From: Loxodes magnus
Lineage: Eukaryota > Ciliophora > Karyorelictea > Loxodida > Loxodidae
Reading direction: 5' to 3'
DNA length: 64,000 bases
Assembly (NCBI GenBank): GCA_946699065.1
Contig: CAMPDV010000043.1
Span: 310,001 to 374,000, forward strand
The position numbers and the translations under genes were made by a program. Below, piece after piece: positions 25,578 through 37,600 of the stretch. The notes under the pieces were generated by a model. That model had not been told where the DNA came from. It ran no database searches and saw only the letters and a program-made list of their open reading frames with translations. The first letter of the stretch is position 1. Every line of letters begins with the position of its first letter.

Positions 25578-25688
25578 GTGGAACGCCTCGGCGATCCATC
25601 CCATTAAATTGGAACGATACAGAGAAGATTAGCATGGCCCCTGCGCAAGGATGACACGCTCAAATCGAGAAGTGTATCCCCAATTTTT
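25578..25688 (+). ncRNA. U6: U6 spliceosomal snRNA
   Basis: Contains the universally conserved U6 core: ACAGAGAAGATTAGCATGGC (includes ACAGAGA, which pairs with the 5' splice site), then the AGC triad context and a downstream GATGACACGC block, and it ends in a run of six T that fits a Pol III terminator (25684-25689). The 5' end GTGGAACGCCTCGG can form the usual capping stem-loop. A TATA-like TTTTTATA lies about 25 bp upstream. A short 64-codon reading frame crossing this locus is a chance overlap. Fits the presence of many small spliceosomal introns in the window. Confidence 0.97.
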
Positions 25689-25689
25689 T
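25684..25689 (+). terminator. Pol III T-run of U6
   Basis: Six consecutive T residues at the U6 3' end. Confidence 0.85.
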
Positions 25690-26840
25690 ATACATACAAA
25701 TGCATAAGAAAAGTTAATAATTTTAAACAAAAAAATAAGGAAAAAGGTAATATCTAATAAACAATAGCTTGCATAGAGTTAAAGAATGCTTATATTTTAA
25801 ATTGTATTAATAAATTTAATTATTTAGTAAGTGTATTTTCTTCTAATACAAGCAAAAGATTCAATTTAATACATCGTTATATATAATTTGTAGAATAATA
25901 CTCCTAGTTATTAATAACTTCTAAATTAAACTAGTAGCAAAATATTAAACTTATATAATTAGATCATCATAAGCTTTTTAAGTTAGTTTCTTAATATTTA
26001 AATAGCTTGAGTCTAGTAAATCATATAATTATAAGAGTGCTTAATAAAATGCTTCTAAAAAAATTGGGTCTTAGCTTAACTTTTTAATATAAGATTGATT
26101 ATTATTATTTCATTTAGTTCCATATTCTTATGTTCACCAAATCAAATCTATGTTCCTTTGTGGTAAACTTTTATTGAGCAGAACTAAAAAATTCTAACTT
26201 TCGCTCTAGAAAAACTTTTAAAACTTTGAATTATTAATAGAAATAAAGATGATTAAAGTAAATAATTTACTCATTATAAATTAAGCCTTCATTTTTATAT
26301 ATCTTTATTATATCTTCTTACAAAATGCTTCAAAAGGGCTCGACTTTATGTGAGAGATGATTATAAAGCCTGACTATAATTCATAATAGAAGACAGTATC
26401 CTAAAAGATGCATAAGCAATATGGATAGCAGTTTGAAATGAGTAGCTTAATTTTATTGCAATGCTCTATTTTTATTTAATGCTTTTCTTTATATTTATCA
26501 CTTCATTGATCTTGCATATTTAAAGACTTAACTAACTGCTCTTAAAAAATCTATTCTTTTTTAAATAATTAAGAATTTTTGTACCTATTTTAGTTTAGAT
26601 ATTGTAAGTATTGTGATTTAAGAATTAAAAAAATAAAGTAATAAGTTATAAAAAGTCAATTAGAATGAGAAAAGCATAAATGTATAAAAGCTTAGTATAC
26701 AAAGTAGATTAAATAAGTATTAGGAACTAGGAATTGTATTTGCTTGATGGTAAGCGAATTTAAATATTTTGTTTTACTATGAATAATAATGTTGAATCTC
26801 CATTCTTATAAATTTTCATTTTATTAATAATTTTTATAAA
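25690..26840. other. AT-rich DNA with a slightly GC-richer island at 26330-26460
   Basis: The island is noticeably less AT-rich than its surroundings, carries a possible C-box-like GATGATTA and a CTGA, and has no convincing reading frame (a 38-codon ORF at most). It could be an unrecognised small RNA; nothing else seen. Confidence 0.3.
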
Positions 26841-27158
26841 ATGCTGGTTAGAGCGATTAGACGTTTGAAGGTAAACGTTACGAAGGGCAAAACTATTTAT
26901 TAAGTAACAACCTTAAAAGAAAAAGGATAAGAAGATGCTTACTTCTCACTCTAGGATGTCGCTACTCTATCTGCATATGTAGCCAAACTTTCTGCTTAAA
27001 CTGTAGACAAAGTTTAGCTTAAAAATATTTATGAGCAATAAGAGGAGCAGCTTAGAAAGATATTCACTAATAATGGATATGTCCTTCATAGAAACTTCAA
27101 TCTAATTCAAGATTTATTGGACTGGAAGAGAGCCGTTGAGGTTTACAAAAATGACTGA
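26841..27158 (+). CDS. Small helical protein, unknown
   Basis: ATG 26841 to TGA 27156-27158, 105 residues. The sequence is more GC-rich than its flanks and codon-like throughout: basic start (LVRAIRRLKVNVTKGK), then SLQDVATLSAYVAKLSAQTV and a helical end (LIQDLLDWKRAVEVYKND). Gln codons are mostly TAA/TAG; Trp is TGG. No family recognised. Reading the TGA as Trp would add only a short AT-rich tail, so I place the stop there. Confidence 0.6.
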
Positions 27159-27457
27159 GGTCGTTTTTAAAAGACTTAATTAATAGAAAATAATTGTGTT
27201 TAGCATTTTTCTTTAAGGTAATTAAGTTATTTATAATTATCTTCTCTTCTTCGTTTTTTACCATTAAAGCATAAGTTATTATTACATTGGTTAAGTATAT
27301 TCATTAAAAAGTGCTTTTATTTACGTTGAACTTAGCAAAAGAAAAAAGAATATAGAATTAAATGGCTTAATTTAAGAAAGTTAATTTAAAACTTTAGGCT
27401 TCATTTCAAATTTTCTTATCTATTTTAATTTACAACATTAAGTCATATACTAATTAA

Positions 27458-29133
27458 ATGGCCTTAGGAAACTAGTAAATAAGTGATTTCTGAACCAAAC
27501 GTATTGAGATGGAAAAAGATGCATCTAAGAGGTTCAACTTAGCCTTTTAAAAGCAATATTAAACTCAGCCAAGAGAATTATTAACTTCTTATGAACCTGG
27601 CAGATATTTATCTCCATATAAAAGATTTTCAAATCCTTATATGATTAACTCAACTTATACTAATCCTAGTGATCCTAATTCAATGAGGAATTTAGGAGGC
27701 CCTTTAAAATACGATCCTCTTTATGATAAACCTACATAGAACCATTATGTTCCAACAAATTTCAGTGAAATTTCTCATTCAAACAACGATGAAAGGAAAA
27801 CAAAGACTCCTAGTTCAAGTAAGACAAAATCAGTTAAAGAAGATTTTTACAATAAATTGAATTGAGGATATGCTTTTGGAGGGAAAAGTAATATAAAAAA
27901 TGCTTTAATCCATTAAAGATCTTTCTCAATAGAGAATTAAAAAGGCAGGTAACATTTAATATCTTAGAGAAAATTTATAAAAAGATGAAAAGCAAAACGT
28001 TTAAGCATCTTAAAAAAAATAGCAACACTTAAATGTAAACTAATAAAGTTTAAACTTTTAAAGTTAAAATAAAGATACAAACCTTGTGGTATAAGGAGAA
28101 AAGAAAACATAAAAATCGATTAATTAATAAAATTAAAAAAACCCTTAACAAACTTTAGAAGATATGATAAAAAATTCAATAACATCATAATCACGTCCAT
28201 AGTCAAGTCAAGAAGTTTAAAATAAATTTCACTAGAGAATAAAAAATAATTCAAAAAAGACTCCGTTTCAACAAAAGCATCACAGCTAAAATAAATTATA
28301 ATAGCAAATTTAGTAAATCTAAAGAAAATATGCCTCTACATAGTAAAACTAGCAATTTAACACTAATAATATTATACAGCCTTCAATACTATAAGTATAA
28401 GAGCAACAAGAAATACACTATAAAAGACCTTAAACTGCTCGCAGTGCCTACTCAAGCTAAAGAGTTCATTCTAGAAACAGTGTAAGAGAGTAAAATTTTA
28501 TACAAAATGAAGAGAGGATCAGTAAAACTTATGAAATATAATAAGAAAACTTTCCAAAAAGTTTATAATCTCCTAAGAACTCAATCTAAAGCTAAAGTAT
28601 TAATCCAGCAAAAAATATAAAATAAAGTTAAATTATAAAAGTACCATCAATGACAATTGATTAAATGATGCATATTAAAAACTTAAATAACTAGTAAGAA
28701 TAAAACTTAAAACAGATATCATAACAGTCTAAAACAGAAATATCATTCACTAAGAGGTTAGTAAGTAATAATAGTGAAAAATCACTTGATAGAATGATAG
28801 ATTAGTAAAATTATCAGGATAATTCATAAATTTAGGAAGTTTAAGAAGATTAAAATCAAGAAGATCAATAAAATTTAGACCGAGATCAAGAAATAAAAAG
28901 TCAAATTTCAAGAAAAAGTAGGAAATCTAATAAATCTCACAAAACACAGAGTTCACTTACTTCAAGATCAACAGGACGATCAAGTTATGCATCATCTACC
29001 ATAGTAAAAAATTTATATTAAATGCTATAGGAAGAAAGATAGGTAAGTCTTAAAAATTTAGAAAAGAGAATAACTTGAGAATTTACTCTTTAGTTACATT
29101 GGCAAAAATAAAAACAATGTAAAAAATTTGTGA
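27458..29133 (+). CDS. Gln/Asn/Ser-rich coiled-coil protein with two 19-nt introns
   Basis: ATG 27458; introns 27949-27967 and 29043-29061, both 19 nt, GTAA...TAG; stop TGA 29131-29133; 545 residues. Skipping the first intron is needed to keep the frame, since reading through gives an early stop; skipping the second gives a continuous helix (LEQ-type heptads, ERQKREQLENLL). The N-terminal third is aromatic and proline-bearing (SDFWTKRIEMEKDASKRF, then YEPGRYLSPYKRFSNPYM), and the middle is low-complexity Q/N/S/K. Trp in SDFW and LNWGYAFGG is TGA. No family recognised. The layout resembles scaffold or ciliary proteins, but that is only an impression. Confidence 0.7.
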
Positions 29134-29855
29134 GTAGAATAGCAGAAAACCTATTATTTATTATTATATCTAATATCTCATTACAAATATATAATTTTTC
29201 CAACTACTTTAGTTTTATTTTCTAAGTTTAATAGTCTTTTTCAACTTATTTTCAATTTTTTATGACTAGTTAAAGTATAATTGATAGTAGTTTTGAATTA
29301 TATCAATTTTTAATGATTTCATTTATTTTTTAATAAGCACAGATAGATAAATTTTCTCATCATTTATCAAGAGTTTTATTTTAAATTTAATGAAAAAATT
29401 ATTTATTTTATAGCTCTTGACTACAAATTGATTAAACACTAATTGAAATTCTATTAATGATGGTAATATTATATGCTAGTCATGCAATATTACTTTATTG
29501 TTTAATATATTTCTTATATATAGCAAGATATATAGTAATATTATATCTAAGATGTAGAATTGACATGGTTTTATTTCTACTCTGAATTATAAGAAAAATA
29601 TAAAATTCTTATATCTACTTGATTTTTCTTTGAAGAAACTAGTGCAAAGTAGTCAATAGAAAAGATTGAATTTAATCTAAAATTGATAAATATAATAGAA
29701 TTTTATACAATTTGAAATTATAATATAACATTAAGAATAAATTATCTAAACACTGAAGCAAAACTATTAAATTTACTTTTTTCTTTCAAATCATTTACTT
29801 AATATAATCCAATATAATTTTTTTCAACAAAAGGTTCAATAAATGTCTCTACTAA
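29134..29855. other. Intergenic, nothing recognised
   Basis: Very AT-rich spacer before the first unit of the tandem duplication. Confidence 0.4.
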
Positions 29856-30099
29856 ATCAACGAAGAGATAATTTTGAAACATATTATATTAATATATAGA
29901 AAGAATATATTAGGTTGGAGTGAATAAAAATGAGGCATTATATAATGAAATGAATGAAAGTTATGATGATAAAAGCGAGTAAACTAATTCGGTTAAATTC
30001 TAATTTTATATTGAAAATTATTGTGTGTCATAAACTTTCAAAAATTCAATAGAAAACTTCATTTATAAGCTAAAATTTCCACAAAATGTATAATTTTAA

Positions 30100-30552
30100 A
30101 TGGCTGCTCTTACTAGACTAAGTAAAGAGATCACTGATCTTAAAAATAATCCTCCTCAGGGAGTTGTTTGTGAAACTGATGCAGGAAATAATAGAAACTG
30201 GAACGTAAGAATTTGCAATCCTGCAAACACTCCATATTCAGCTGGAAATTTCAGTTTGTAATTAAAATTCCCTGAAAATTATCCTTTCAAAGCACCTGAA
30301 GCTCAATTTATTACAAAAATTTATCACCCTAATGTAAAGTCAGATTCCGGTGAAATTTGCTAGGATATTTACGGAGCTAGCAAGTGGGTACCAACTTTAA
30401 ATGCAAGATATGTAGTAGAAGCAATCTTAAGTATGCTACACAATCCAAATTTAGAATCGCCTCTTGAACCTGAAATAGCAAAACAATATTAAAGCGATTA
30501 TAACGGATTTGTTAACTCCGCAAAGGAATGGACTTCAAGATACGCACTTTGA
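30100..30552 (+). CDS. Ubiquitin-conjugating enzyme E2 (copy 1)
   Basis: ATG 30100, stop TGA 30550-30552, 150 residues, the normal length of a core UBC domain. It starts with the usual first helix ([18 protein letters not shown]), followed by [28 protein letters not shown], the active-site Cys87 in GEICQDI, then a Trp loop, [12 protein letters not shown] and a C-terminal helix with EWTSRYAL. It should accept ubiquitin from E1 and pass it to E3s in the cytosol or nucleus; two RING proteins are encoded in this window. All Trp are TGG. The frame is open upstream to an ATG at 29950, which would add 50 residues; I keep 30100 because it fits the family start exactly. The stop lies 17 bp from the stop of the opposite gene. 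Confidence 0.93.
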
Positions 30553-30569
30553 TTAACAGTTTTTACATT

Positions 30570-30911
30570 TCATTTTAATAATAACCATTTTACCAGTTGT
30601 TAAATCTCCTATTATCCCATTTTACTTTCCTTTGTCATAAATCCGTAGTATAATAGCTTTCGAAAATATAAATCAGTTTGCTTATTCTAATTTTTCTTCA
30701 TTTCTTTTATTATCGTCACCTTTTTAACTCTACAAGCAGAATTCTTACAATTGATATGGTTTTCTAAACTAAGAATAATTCTAATTTTAGTCTATAAAAC
30801 TTAAATTTCTATTGAAGACATTTCTGGACTGTAAAAATCTAATGATAAATTGTTTGAATTATGGTTTTAAAATAGTTTAAATAGTATATTATAAGAACAT
30901 GGCATTTTCAT
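30570..30911 (-). CDS. Small unknown protein (copy 1), convergent with E2
   Basis: ATG 30911 to TGA 30570-30572, 113 residues: begins MKMPCSYNILFKLFQNHNSN, then DFYSPEMSSIEIQVLQTKIR, a CKNSACRVKK patch and a helical end (MGQQEIQQLVKWLLLK). The single A/G difference from copy 2 in this frame falls at a third codon position and keeps Leu. No family recognised. A short upstream frame on the same strand (30941-31123) does not join it by any obvious intron. Confidence 0.5.
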
Positions 30912-31232
30912 TTAGTTAACTCTCAGCAAAGAAAGATTAATCAAATATTTACCTCTAAATAAGAAGACTTGTGAAAAGCAGCCATTCTATTAGGATTAAT
31001 ATAATACACGATTATGAGAAATAATTTTAACTTTGCATTTAAATGAGAAATATTGAAGTTGTCATACTTTACTTTTATTTTAATTATTAAAAAAGTTTCT
31101 AAGATAAAGAAAGCTTTAATCAAAATTGAAGATTCAGTTATGAATTATTTAAAAGAATATATTTATAAACTCCAAAAATTAAATGATTCATAAAGGTTCT
31201 TGAGGCAATTAATTAAAAATTTTAATTTATGA

Positions 31233-32014
31233 GCGGGAGACTCAATTGTTTTGTACATAATGTATTATTTAGCAAGGATAGTATATAAGCGCATTAGCAA
31301 AGAACTAGAATTTCATGAAATAGCAAGTTTTAAGTATCATTCTTTTTAAAATTAATCTCATAATTTAAGGTGAGGGTGTATTTAATCCTTTTTATTGGAT
31401 TTTTAATATTATCTTTTTTTATCTTCATTCGTTCAAACTGTTACTCCAAAAGCTTCCTCAATGTTTTTAATTTAAAAATAAAAAAGCGCATCTATAAAAG
31501 TAAAGAATAGGCAATTTAAATTTTTATATGAATAAGCTATTGATTTTAAGCGATATATTTAAAATATAAATAGCTTTTATTATAAAAAAATAATAAGAAA
31601 ACTAAAATAAATACATATGGAAAATTTATTAATATTAAATTTTTAAATTTAACTTATGAATTAAAATAAAGGTTTTAGTGTCTATGGTGCTGGTAAGTCC
31701 ACTAATACTCAATCATTAAATTTATTTTTCTTAAATTACAATTCAAAATACAATTAACTAACTTAAATATTTACAAATTCTTGAAGAGCATTGTTATAAT
31801 ATTAAAAAAGACTTACATTGTTTTAAATAGATAATTCATCTTTATATACCATCCTAAAATAAACTTCAGAAGTAATATTTTAGCAAATTTTAATTAAATT
31901 AAAAGAAGTTTTGGTTTAACAAAGCTTTGATGGCATGGAATACTATTAAGATAATTTTTAGTCAAATAAAGAGAAAAGCTTTGCATTTGTATTTTGAAAT
32001 ATAGATAATTTATT
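31233..32014. other. 782-bp segment present only in unit 1
   Basis: Absent at the corresponding junction at 33833. It is flanked by AATTTATGA on the left and AATTTATTA on the right, a 9-bp near-direct repeat, as expected of an insertion with target duplication or a deletion by microhomology in unit 2. No transposase, terminal inverted repeat or convincing gene seen; a 42-codon ORF near 31656 contains GAGKST but is not a full Walker A. Confidence 0.6.
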
Positions 32015-32438
32015 AATATTTATTTATAAAATTATTCAGTTAGAGTATCCACTCATCAAATTTGATATGCTTCTTCGTTTTATTTTAACAAAATAGAGCA
32101 TTTTAAAGATAAAAAGAAATTATATTGATTAAAATAAAGAAGTAATCTTTATAACAATACTCCTAGTATAATACTTTTTATTTTGCATATTTTTCTATTT
32201 TCATCATTTTTAAAATTAAATAGGATGCTGTATTGATATAAGGCATTTATTTATCATTCTTTTATTGAAACCCTATCGTTCATTTCTACGAAAAGCAATA
32301 CTTGTATCAATTTTAAGCTTCTGATTTTGTTTTATATTTCTTAAGGAAAAAGAATTCTAAGTAAGTTTTGTTTCGAAAAGCTATAAAACTTTTTCTTAAA
32401 TTTAAGAAAGCAAAACTCTGCTAAAATTTAATTTAAAA
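32015..32438. repeat. Tandem duplication, segment B, unit 1
   Basis: About 424 bp near-identical to 33833-34256 (offset 1818 bp), with at least four substitutions. Noncoding as far as I can tell. Confidence 0.9.
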
Positions 32439-32700
32439 GTTTGCTTATTCTAATACATCAACGAAGAGATAATTTTGAAACATATTATATTAATATATAG
32501 AAAGAATATATTAGGTTGGAGTGAATAAAAATGAGGCATTATATAATGAAATGAATGAAAGTTATGATGATAAAAGCGAGTAAACTAATTCGGTTAAATT
32601 CTAATTTTATATTGAAAATTATTGTGTGTCATAAACTTTCAAAAATTCAATAGAAAACTTCATTTATAAGCTGAAATTTCCACAAAATGTATAATTTTAA

Positions 32701-33153
32701 ATGGCTGCTCTTACTAGACTAAGTAAAGAGATCACTGATCTTAAAAATAATCCTCCTCAGGGAGTTGTTTGTGAAACTGATGCGGGAAATAATAGAAACT
32801 GGAACGTAAGAATTTGCAATCCTGCAAACACTCCATATTCAGCTGGAAATTTCAGTTTGTAATTAAAATTCCCTGAAAATTATCCTTTCAAAGCACCTGA
32901 AGCTCAATTTATTACAAAAATTTATCACCCTAATGTAAAGTCAGATTCCGGTGAAATTTGCTAGGATATTTACGGAGCTAGCAAGTGGGTACCAACTTTA
33001 AATGCAAGATATGTAGTAGAAGCAATCTTAAGTATGCTACACAATCCAAATTTAGAATCGCCTCTTGAACCTGAAATAGCAAAACAATATTAAAGCGATT
33101 ATAACGGATTTGTTAACTCCGCAAAGGAATGGACTTCAAGATACGCACTTTGA
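32701..33153 (+). CDS. Ubiquitin-conjugating enzyme E2 (copy 2)
   Basis: Same 150-residue protein as the copy at 30100, with the same active-site Cys87 and C-terminus; the one difference I see inside the core frame is GCA to GCG (Ala). A second difference (CTA to CTG) lies in the upstream open extension and would also be silent there. Both copies look intact, so this is a recent duplication that doubles gene dose rather than a pseudogene pair. Confidence 0.93.
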
Positions 33154-33170
33154 TTAACAGTTTTTACATT

Positions 33171-33512
33171 TCATTTTAATAATAACCATTTTACCAGTTG
33201 TTAAATCTCCTATTATCCCATTTTACTTTCCTTTGTCATAAATCCGTAGTATAATAGCTTTCGAAAATATAAATCAGTTTGCTTATTCTAATTTTTCTTC
33301 ATTTCTTTTATTATCGTCACCTTTTTAACTCTACAAGCAGAATTCTTACAATTGATATGGTTTTCTAAACTGAGAATAATTCTAATTTTAGTCTATAAAA
33401 CTTAAATTTCTATTGAAGACATTTCTGGACTGTAAAAATCTAATGATAAATTGTTTGAATTATGGTTTTAAAATAGTTTAAATAGTATATTATAAGAACA
33501 TGGCATTTTCAT
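33171..33512 (-). CDS. Small unknown protein (copy 2)
   Basis: Copy of the 113-residue gene at 30570-30911, same start, stop and predicted protein. Again 17 bp tail-to-tail with the E2. Confidence 0.5.
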
Positions 33513-33832
33513 TTAGTTAACTCTCAGCAAAGAAAGATTAATCAAATATTTACCTCTAAATAAGAAGACTTGTGAAAAGCAGCCATTCTATTAGGATTAA
33601 TATAATACACGATTATGAGAAATAATTTTAACTTTGCATTTAAATGAGAAATATTGAAGTTGTCATACTTTACTTTTATTTTAATTATTAAAAAAGTTTC
33701 TAAGATAAAGAAAGCTTTAATCAAAATTGAAGATTCAGTTATGAATTATTTAAAAGAATATATTTATAAACTCCAAAAATTAAATGATTCATAAAGGTTC
33801 TTGAGGCAATTAATTAAAAATTTTAATTTATG

Positions 33833-34256
33833 AATATTTATTTATAAAATTATTCAGTTAGAGTATCCACTCATCAAATTTTATATGCTTCTTCGTTTTA
33901 TTTTAACAAAATAGAGCATTTTAAAGATAAAAAGAAATTATATTGATTAAAATTAAGAAGTAATCTTTATAACAATACTCCTAGTATAATACTTTTTATT
34001 TTGCATATTTTTCTATTTTCATCATTTTTAAAATTAAATAGGATGCTGTATTGATATAAGGCATTTATTTATCATTCTTTTATTGAAACCCTATCGTTCA
34101 TTTCTACGAAAAGCAATACTTGTATCAATTTTAAGCTTCTGATTTTGTTTTATATTTCTTAAGGAAAAAGAATTCTAAGTAAGTTTTGTTTCGAAAAGCT
34201 ATAAAACTATTTCTTAAATTTAAGAAAGCAAAACTCTGCTAAAATTTAATCTAAAA
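33833..34256. repeat. Tandem duplication, segment B, unit 2
   Basis: Copy of 32015-32438. Its junction with segment A shows the structure without the 782-bp segment. Confidence 0.9.
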
Positions 34257-34622
34257 ACTTTAATGATTAAATTACTTTATGCTATTATATGAGTGTAAAT
34301 CTTATATAGTAGTGATTATTCTTGCTTGAAAAAAGTTTTTTCATTTAATTTTATTGCCTTCCTTTACTTATTTAAAATCAATTAATAAACTAGTCTTCAA
34401 GGTGCAATTAAAGTTAAAACATATTGATGAAATAAATAAGCATTTTCTAAATATAGATGCTAAGTATAAATAATTGAATTAAAATAAATTTTTCTTTATC
34501 CTTTTTCTTATTAATTAGATACTTTGCTAATATCTCAAATCAGTAAAGTGATTATTCTTTAATAAGAATTTAATCTCTTAAGCTTAATTAAGATAAGAAG
34601 TAATTAAAAAATAAAAATTAAA
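34257..34622. other. Intergenic, nothing recognised
   Basis: AT-rich spacer between the duplication and the 3' end of the YTH gene. Confidence 0.4.
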
Positions 34623-37600
34623 TCACATCAACTAGGTATTTAAATAAGCATCTACAACTTCCTAAATGTTTCCATGGATTTTAACAAGCTGTTATACTTT
34701 CTGAAGATTTACTTGCTATCCTAATATTTCTTTCAGTTTAGTAACTGCTTCTTAATATAAATCAGTCTTTTGAAATTCTTACTACAAACTCTATTTTTAG
34801 AAAAAATTTTACTAATTTCTTTTTAGATAACTTTATTACTATTAAGGTGGCTATTAGTTTTGCTTACTTGAATTATCTATATTTTTATATTAATTACTCA
34901 GTACTTAATAGGAAAATTTCTAATCTGATAGCACTAATTTATTATATTTTACTTAAAACACAGAAGTATAACGACCTGGCTATTTATCTACTTACCATTA
35001 AATCGTTTTTTAGATCTTTTGGCCTGGCTTTATGCGTTAAATAACATCAATAGTTATTCCATCAAAATCAATATTAAAGCAGTCATAAATTTCTATATTT
35101 TGGATGAGTAGCAAATGTATTTCAAAATATATATTTTGATATTGCTAATAAGCTTTGTTCTACACATTCATTACTTAAAATTATAGAATTTATTCTGGCA
35201 TGTTTAATATTTTAAACTGTAAATTTGATTCTTAACTATTTATTTATCTATTTGAGTAGCTATCTATCAACTTCAAGCTTACCAAAAATTCTTAGGATTT
35301 TTAAAATTAAATTTTTATTGGCTGCAAGTTTGTTATTTTATTGACTTCTACTGCATTCAGAGTTTGATTGAAACTTTAAAAATCACTCTTTAGTCATACT
35401 TGATTTTACTTTCAATTAACATTTCCAATATTTCTTACTTAGCTATATTATTATAAAAACTTACATGTTAACTATTATTTACTCGAAGATATACGCTTCG
35501 AATGTCTTAAAAGGAACAATAATTTCACCTTACAAAACTACTGATGACTAAGATTTATTTAATTACTAAATCTCAATTTGATTTCTTATTTGAGGCTGCT
35601 TTATTATATTAACGTTTAGCGGTTGTTAAACCTGATTTTTCTGGTTTTCCTTTTTTATATATTAAGCTTATTATTTGAGCTCTTACTAAAATTCTTTTTG
35701 GATTTAAGATTATTAAAATTAAGCAGGCTAGTTAACTGCCTTTTGTTTTTCTCAAATAAATTCTTTCTACTAAATTTATAACTTTAATGTCTTTAATTCT
35801 TCTTAAAGATTTTAATCTTCCTGTTAGAATTTTTCAATTTATGAGGTCTTATGATTAAGCTGCTCAGTTAATTACTAGATTATTAAATTATTTTCTTCTA
35901 ATTACTAGACTTATTTAAGCATCTTCTGCTATAGTTCTTAAAAGCAATTATGCTATTTTAAATCTTATCTTGAAACTATTATTTCACAATTTTTGCATTT
36001 AATCTTCAAACCAGTACAATTTGTAAAATGCTAATTTATTAAATGGAACTGAAACTTCTGCTAACAACTTTTGCATTGCACTTCCCTTTTCTCGCAGACA
36101 TTTAAATGATCTTATAAATCAAAAAGAGTTATTTCAGCTTTATTACATAAAGGACACCTTATTTAAAGATTCTTTATTTCTATATCGATTTCCTCATTCT
36201 TAATCAGCTCGTAAGGTTGATTACAAATTAAGCAAGGCTTGTTCTTTTCCTATCCTTAATACTGCTCATGACAAAATTAGCAGTAAACTTTATGGCATTT
36301 ATTGCAAACACTCACATTTTGAGCTACTAGAAAACAAAAATGACATAAATACTCCTCCCACTCTTGACTTACAAATAAGTCAGTATCGTAACCACCCTCC
36401 TTATCTAAGAAATCATAATCTTATTCTTCTTAATTCAATTCTTAGAAATTAAAGTCTTAAAGATTTTCTACTTCAAGGATAGACTAATAAGCTTTATTTA
36501 ATATAAATTGCTTCTTATTTATGTCAAATTATAGATTATCTATTTTGTTTTCTTATGACTATTCCATTTCTTATTTTCTTAGATTTTCCTCTTTTTGCTT
36601 TTTTATATAGCGCTTTTATTTTATTAGTTCTCTTTACTTTTTGGCGTAAGTAGGATCAATTTTATAAATTTAAGATTATGTCTAAATTATTTTTTCAAAT
36701 GTTTCTATATTATTAATGATAGTAGAATCTGTTTAGTACTAATTAAAGCACAAAATAAGTTCTATAGCTTGTTTTTCAGGAATTTTTTAAATATTGCTAG
36801 CATTAATTATGTTTTTCTAATGTTTTGTTCAGTCATCTTCTATCATGATTTAGCTAACTTAGGAAAATGATAAATCTTTTACTATAAGCCAATTTACTTT
36901 GAAATAAAATTTTACTCTTTCCTTTCCATCCCATTTATCATAGTCCACAAAATTTCAATTTAATACTTCAGCTGCTCCATAAAATTTTCTAAATCTTTCA
37001 CAAGTGAAAAATAAGAGAGATTTTATGCGATTTTATTATTTACACTTTTTAGCAATTCTATAGTATTATTTTTCTGATAATCCCCATACTTGATCTTTTA
37101 TTGAGTGATAGATATTCTTTTCACTAATAGATTTGATTACATAAAAGAAAGCTCCATAATATATTGATAAATCTATTTTTGCGAACTATAGTTTGTTAAA
37201 ATTCAATTTAATTTGAATTATTTATTCCTATAGCTGCTATTTTTACTTGTTTAACTCTTCAAAAGCTCTTTACTAGTTTAAATCTACCTCTTCAATAGCT
37301 CTTTACTAGTTTAAATCTTATTCTTCAGCATTTTAATTTTAATAATCTTATCATATTTCGTCTTATTCTTAAATTAACTTAGCCATGTCTTCTTTTTTTA
37401 TTCCCTAAAGCAAATGCTATTTTTCTTATCCGTTAAATAACTTTTCATCCAAAAAAATTCTAGCTATACTCAAAATTTATTCTTTATCATCTTCTATTCA
37501 CAGTTACTTAAGTCAATTTGAATCTAAATTTTAAATTATCTTTCTATTGATTTAATTACATTTATCCTTCTAATAAAATCCATATTTCTCCAACAGTCTC

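Larger units (their letters stand above)
29856..31232. repeat. Tandem duplication, segment A, unit 1
   Basis: Near-identical to 32457-33833 (offset 2601 bp, about 1377 bp). It contains a complete E2 gene, its 5' region and a small convergent gene. I noticed only three single-base differences between the two copies, all A/G on the plus strand. Confidence 0.93.
32457..33833. repeat. Tandem duplication, segment A, unit 2
   Basis: Copy of 29856-31232, directly abutting segment B (33833-34256) without the 782-bp segment of unit 1. Confidence 0.93.

Noticed and set aside
25460-25654. 64-codon plus ORF
   Set aside because: It crosses the U6 snRNA gene; the overlap is chance.
30941-31123. 60-codon minus ORF (and its copy at 33542-33724)
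   Set aside because: AT-rich hydrophobic composition, no domain, and no intron joins it to the neighbouring small gene; identity between copies only reflects the duplication.
31655-31785. Walker A-like GAGKST in a 42-codon ORF inside the 782-bp segment
   Set aside because: The first Gly of the P-loop is missing and no ATPase sequence follows.
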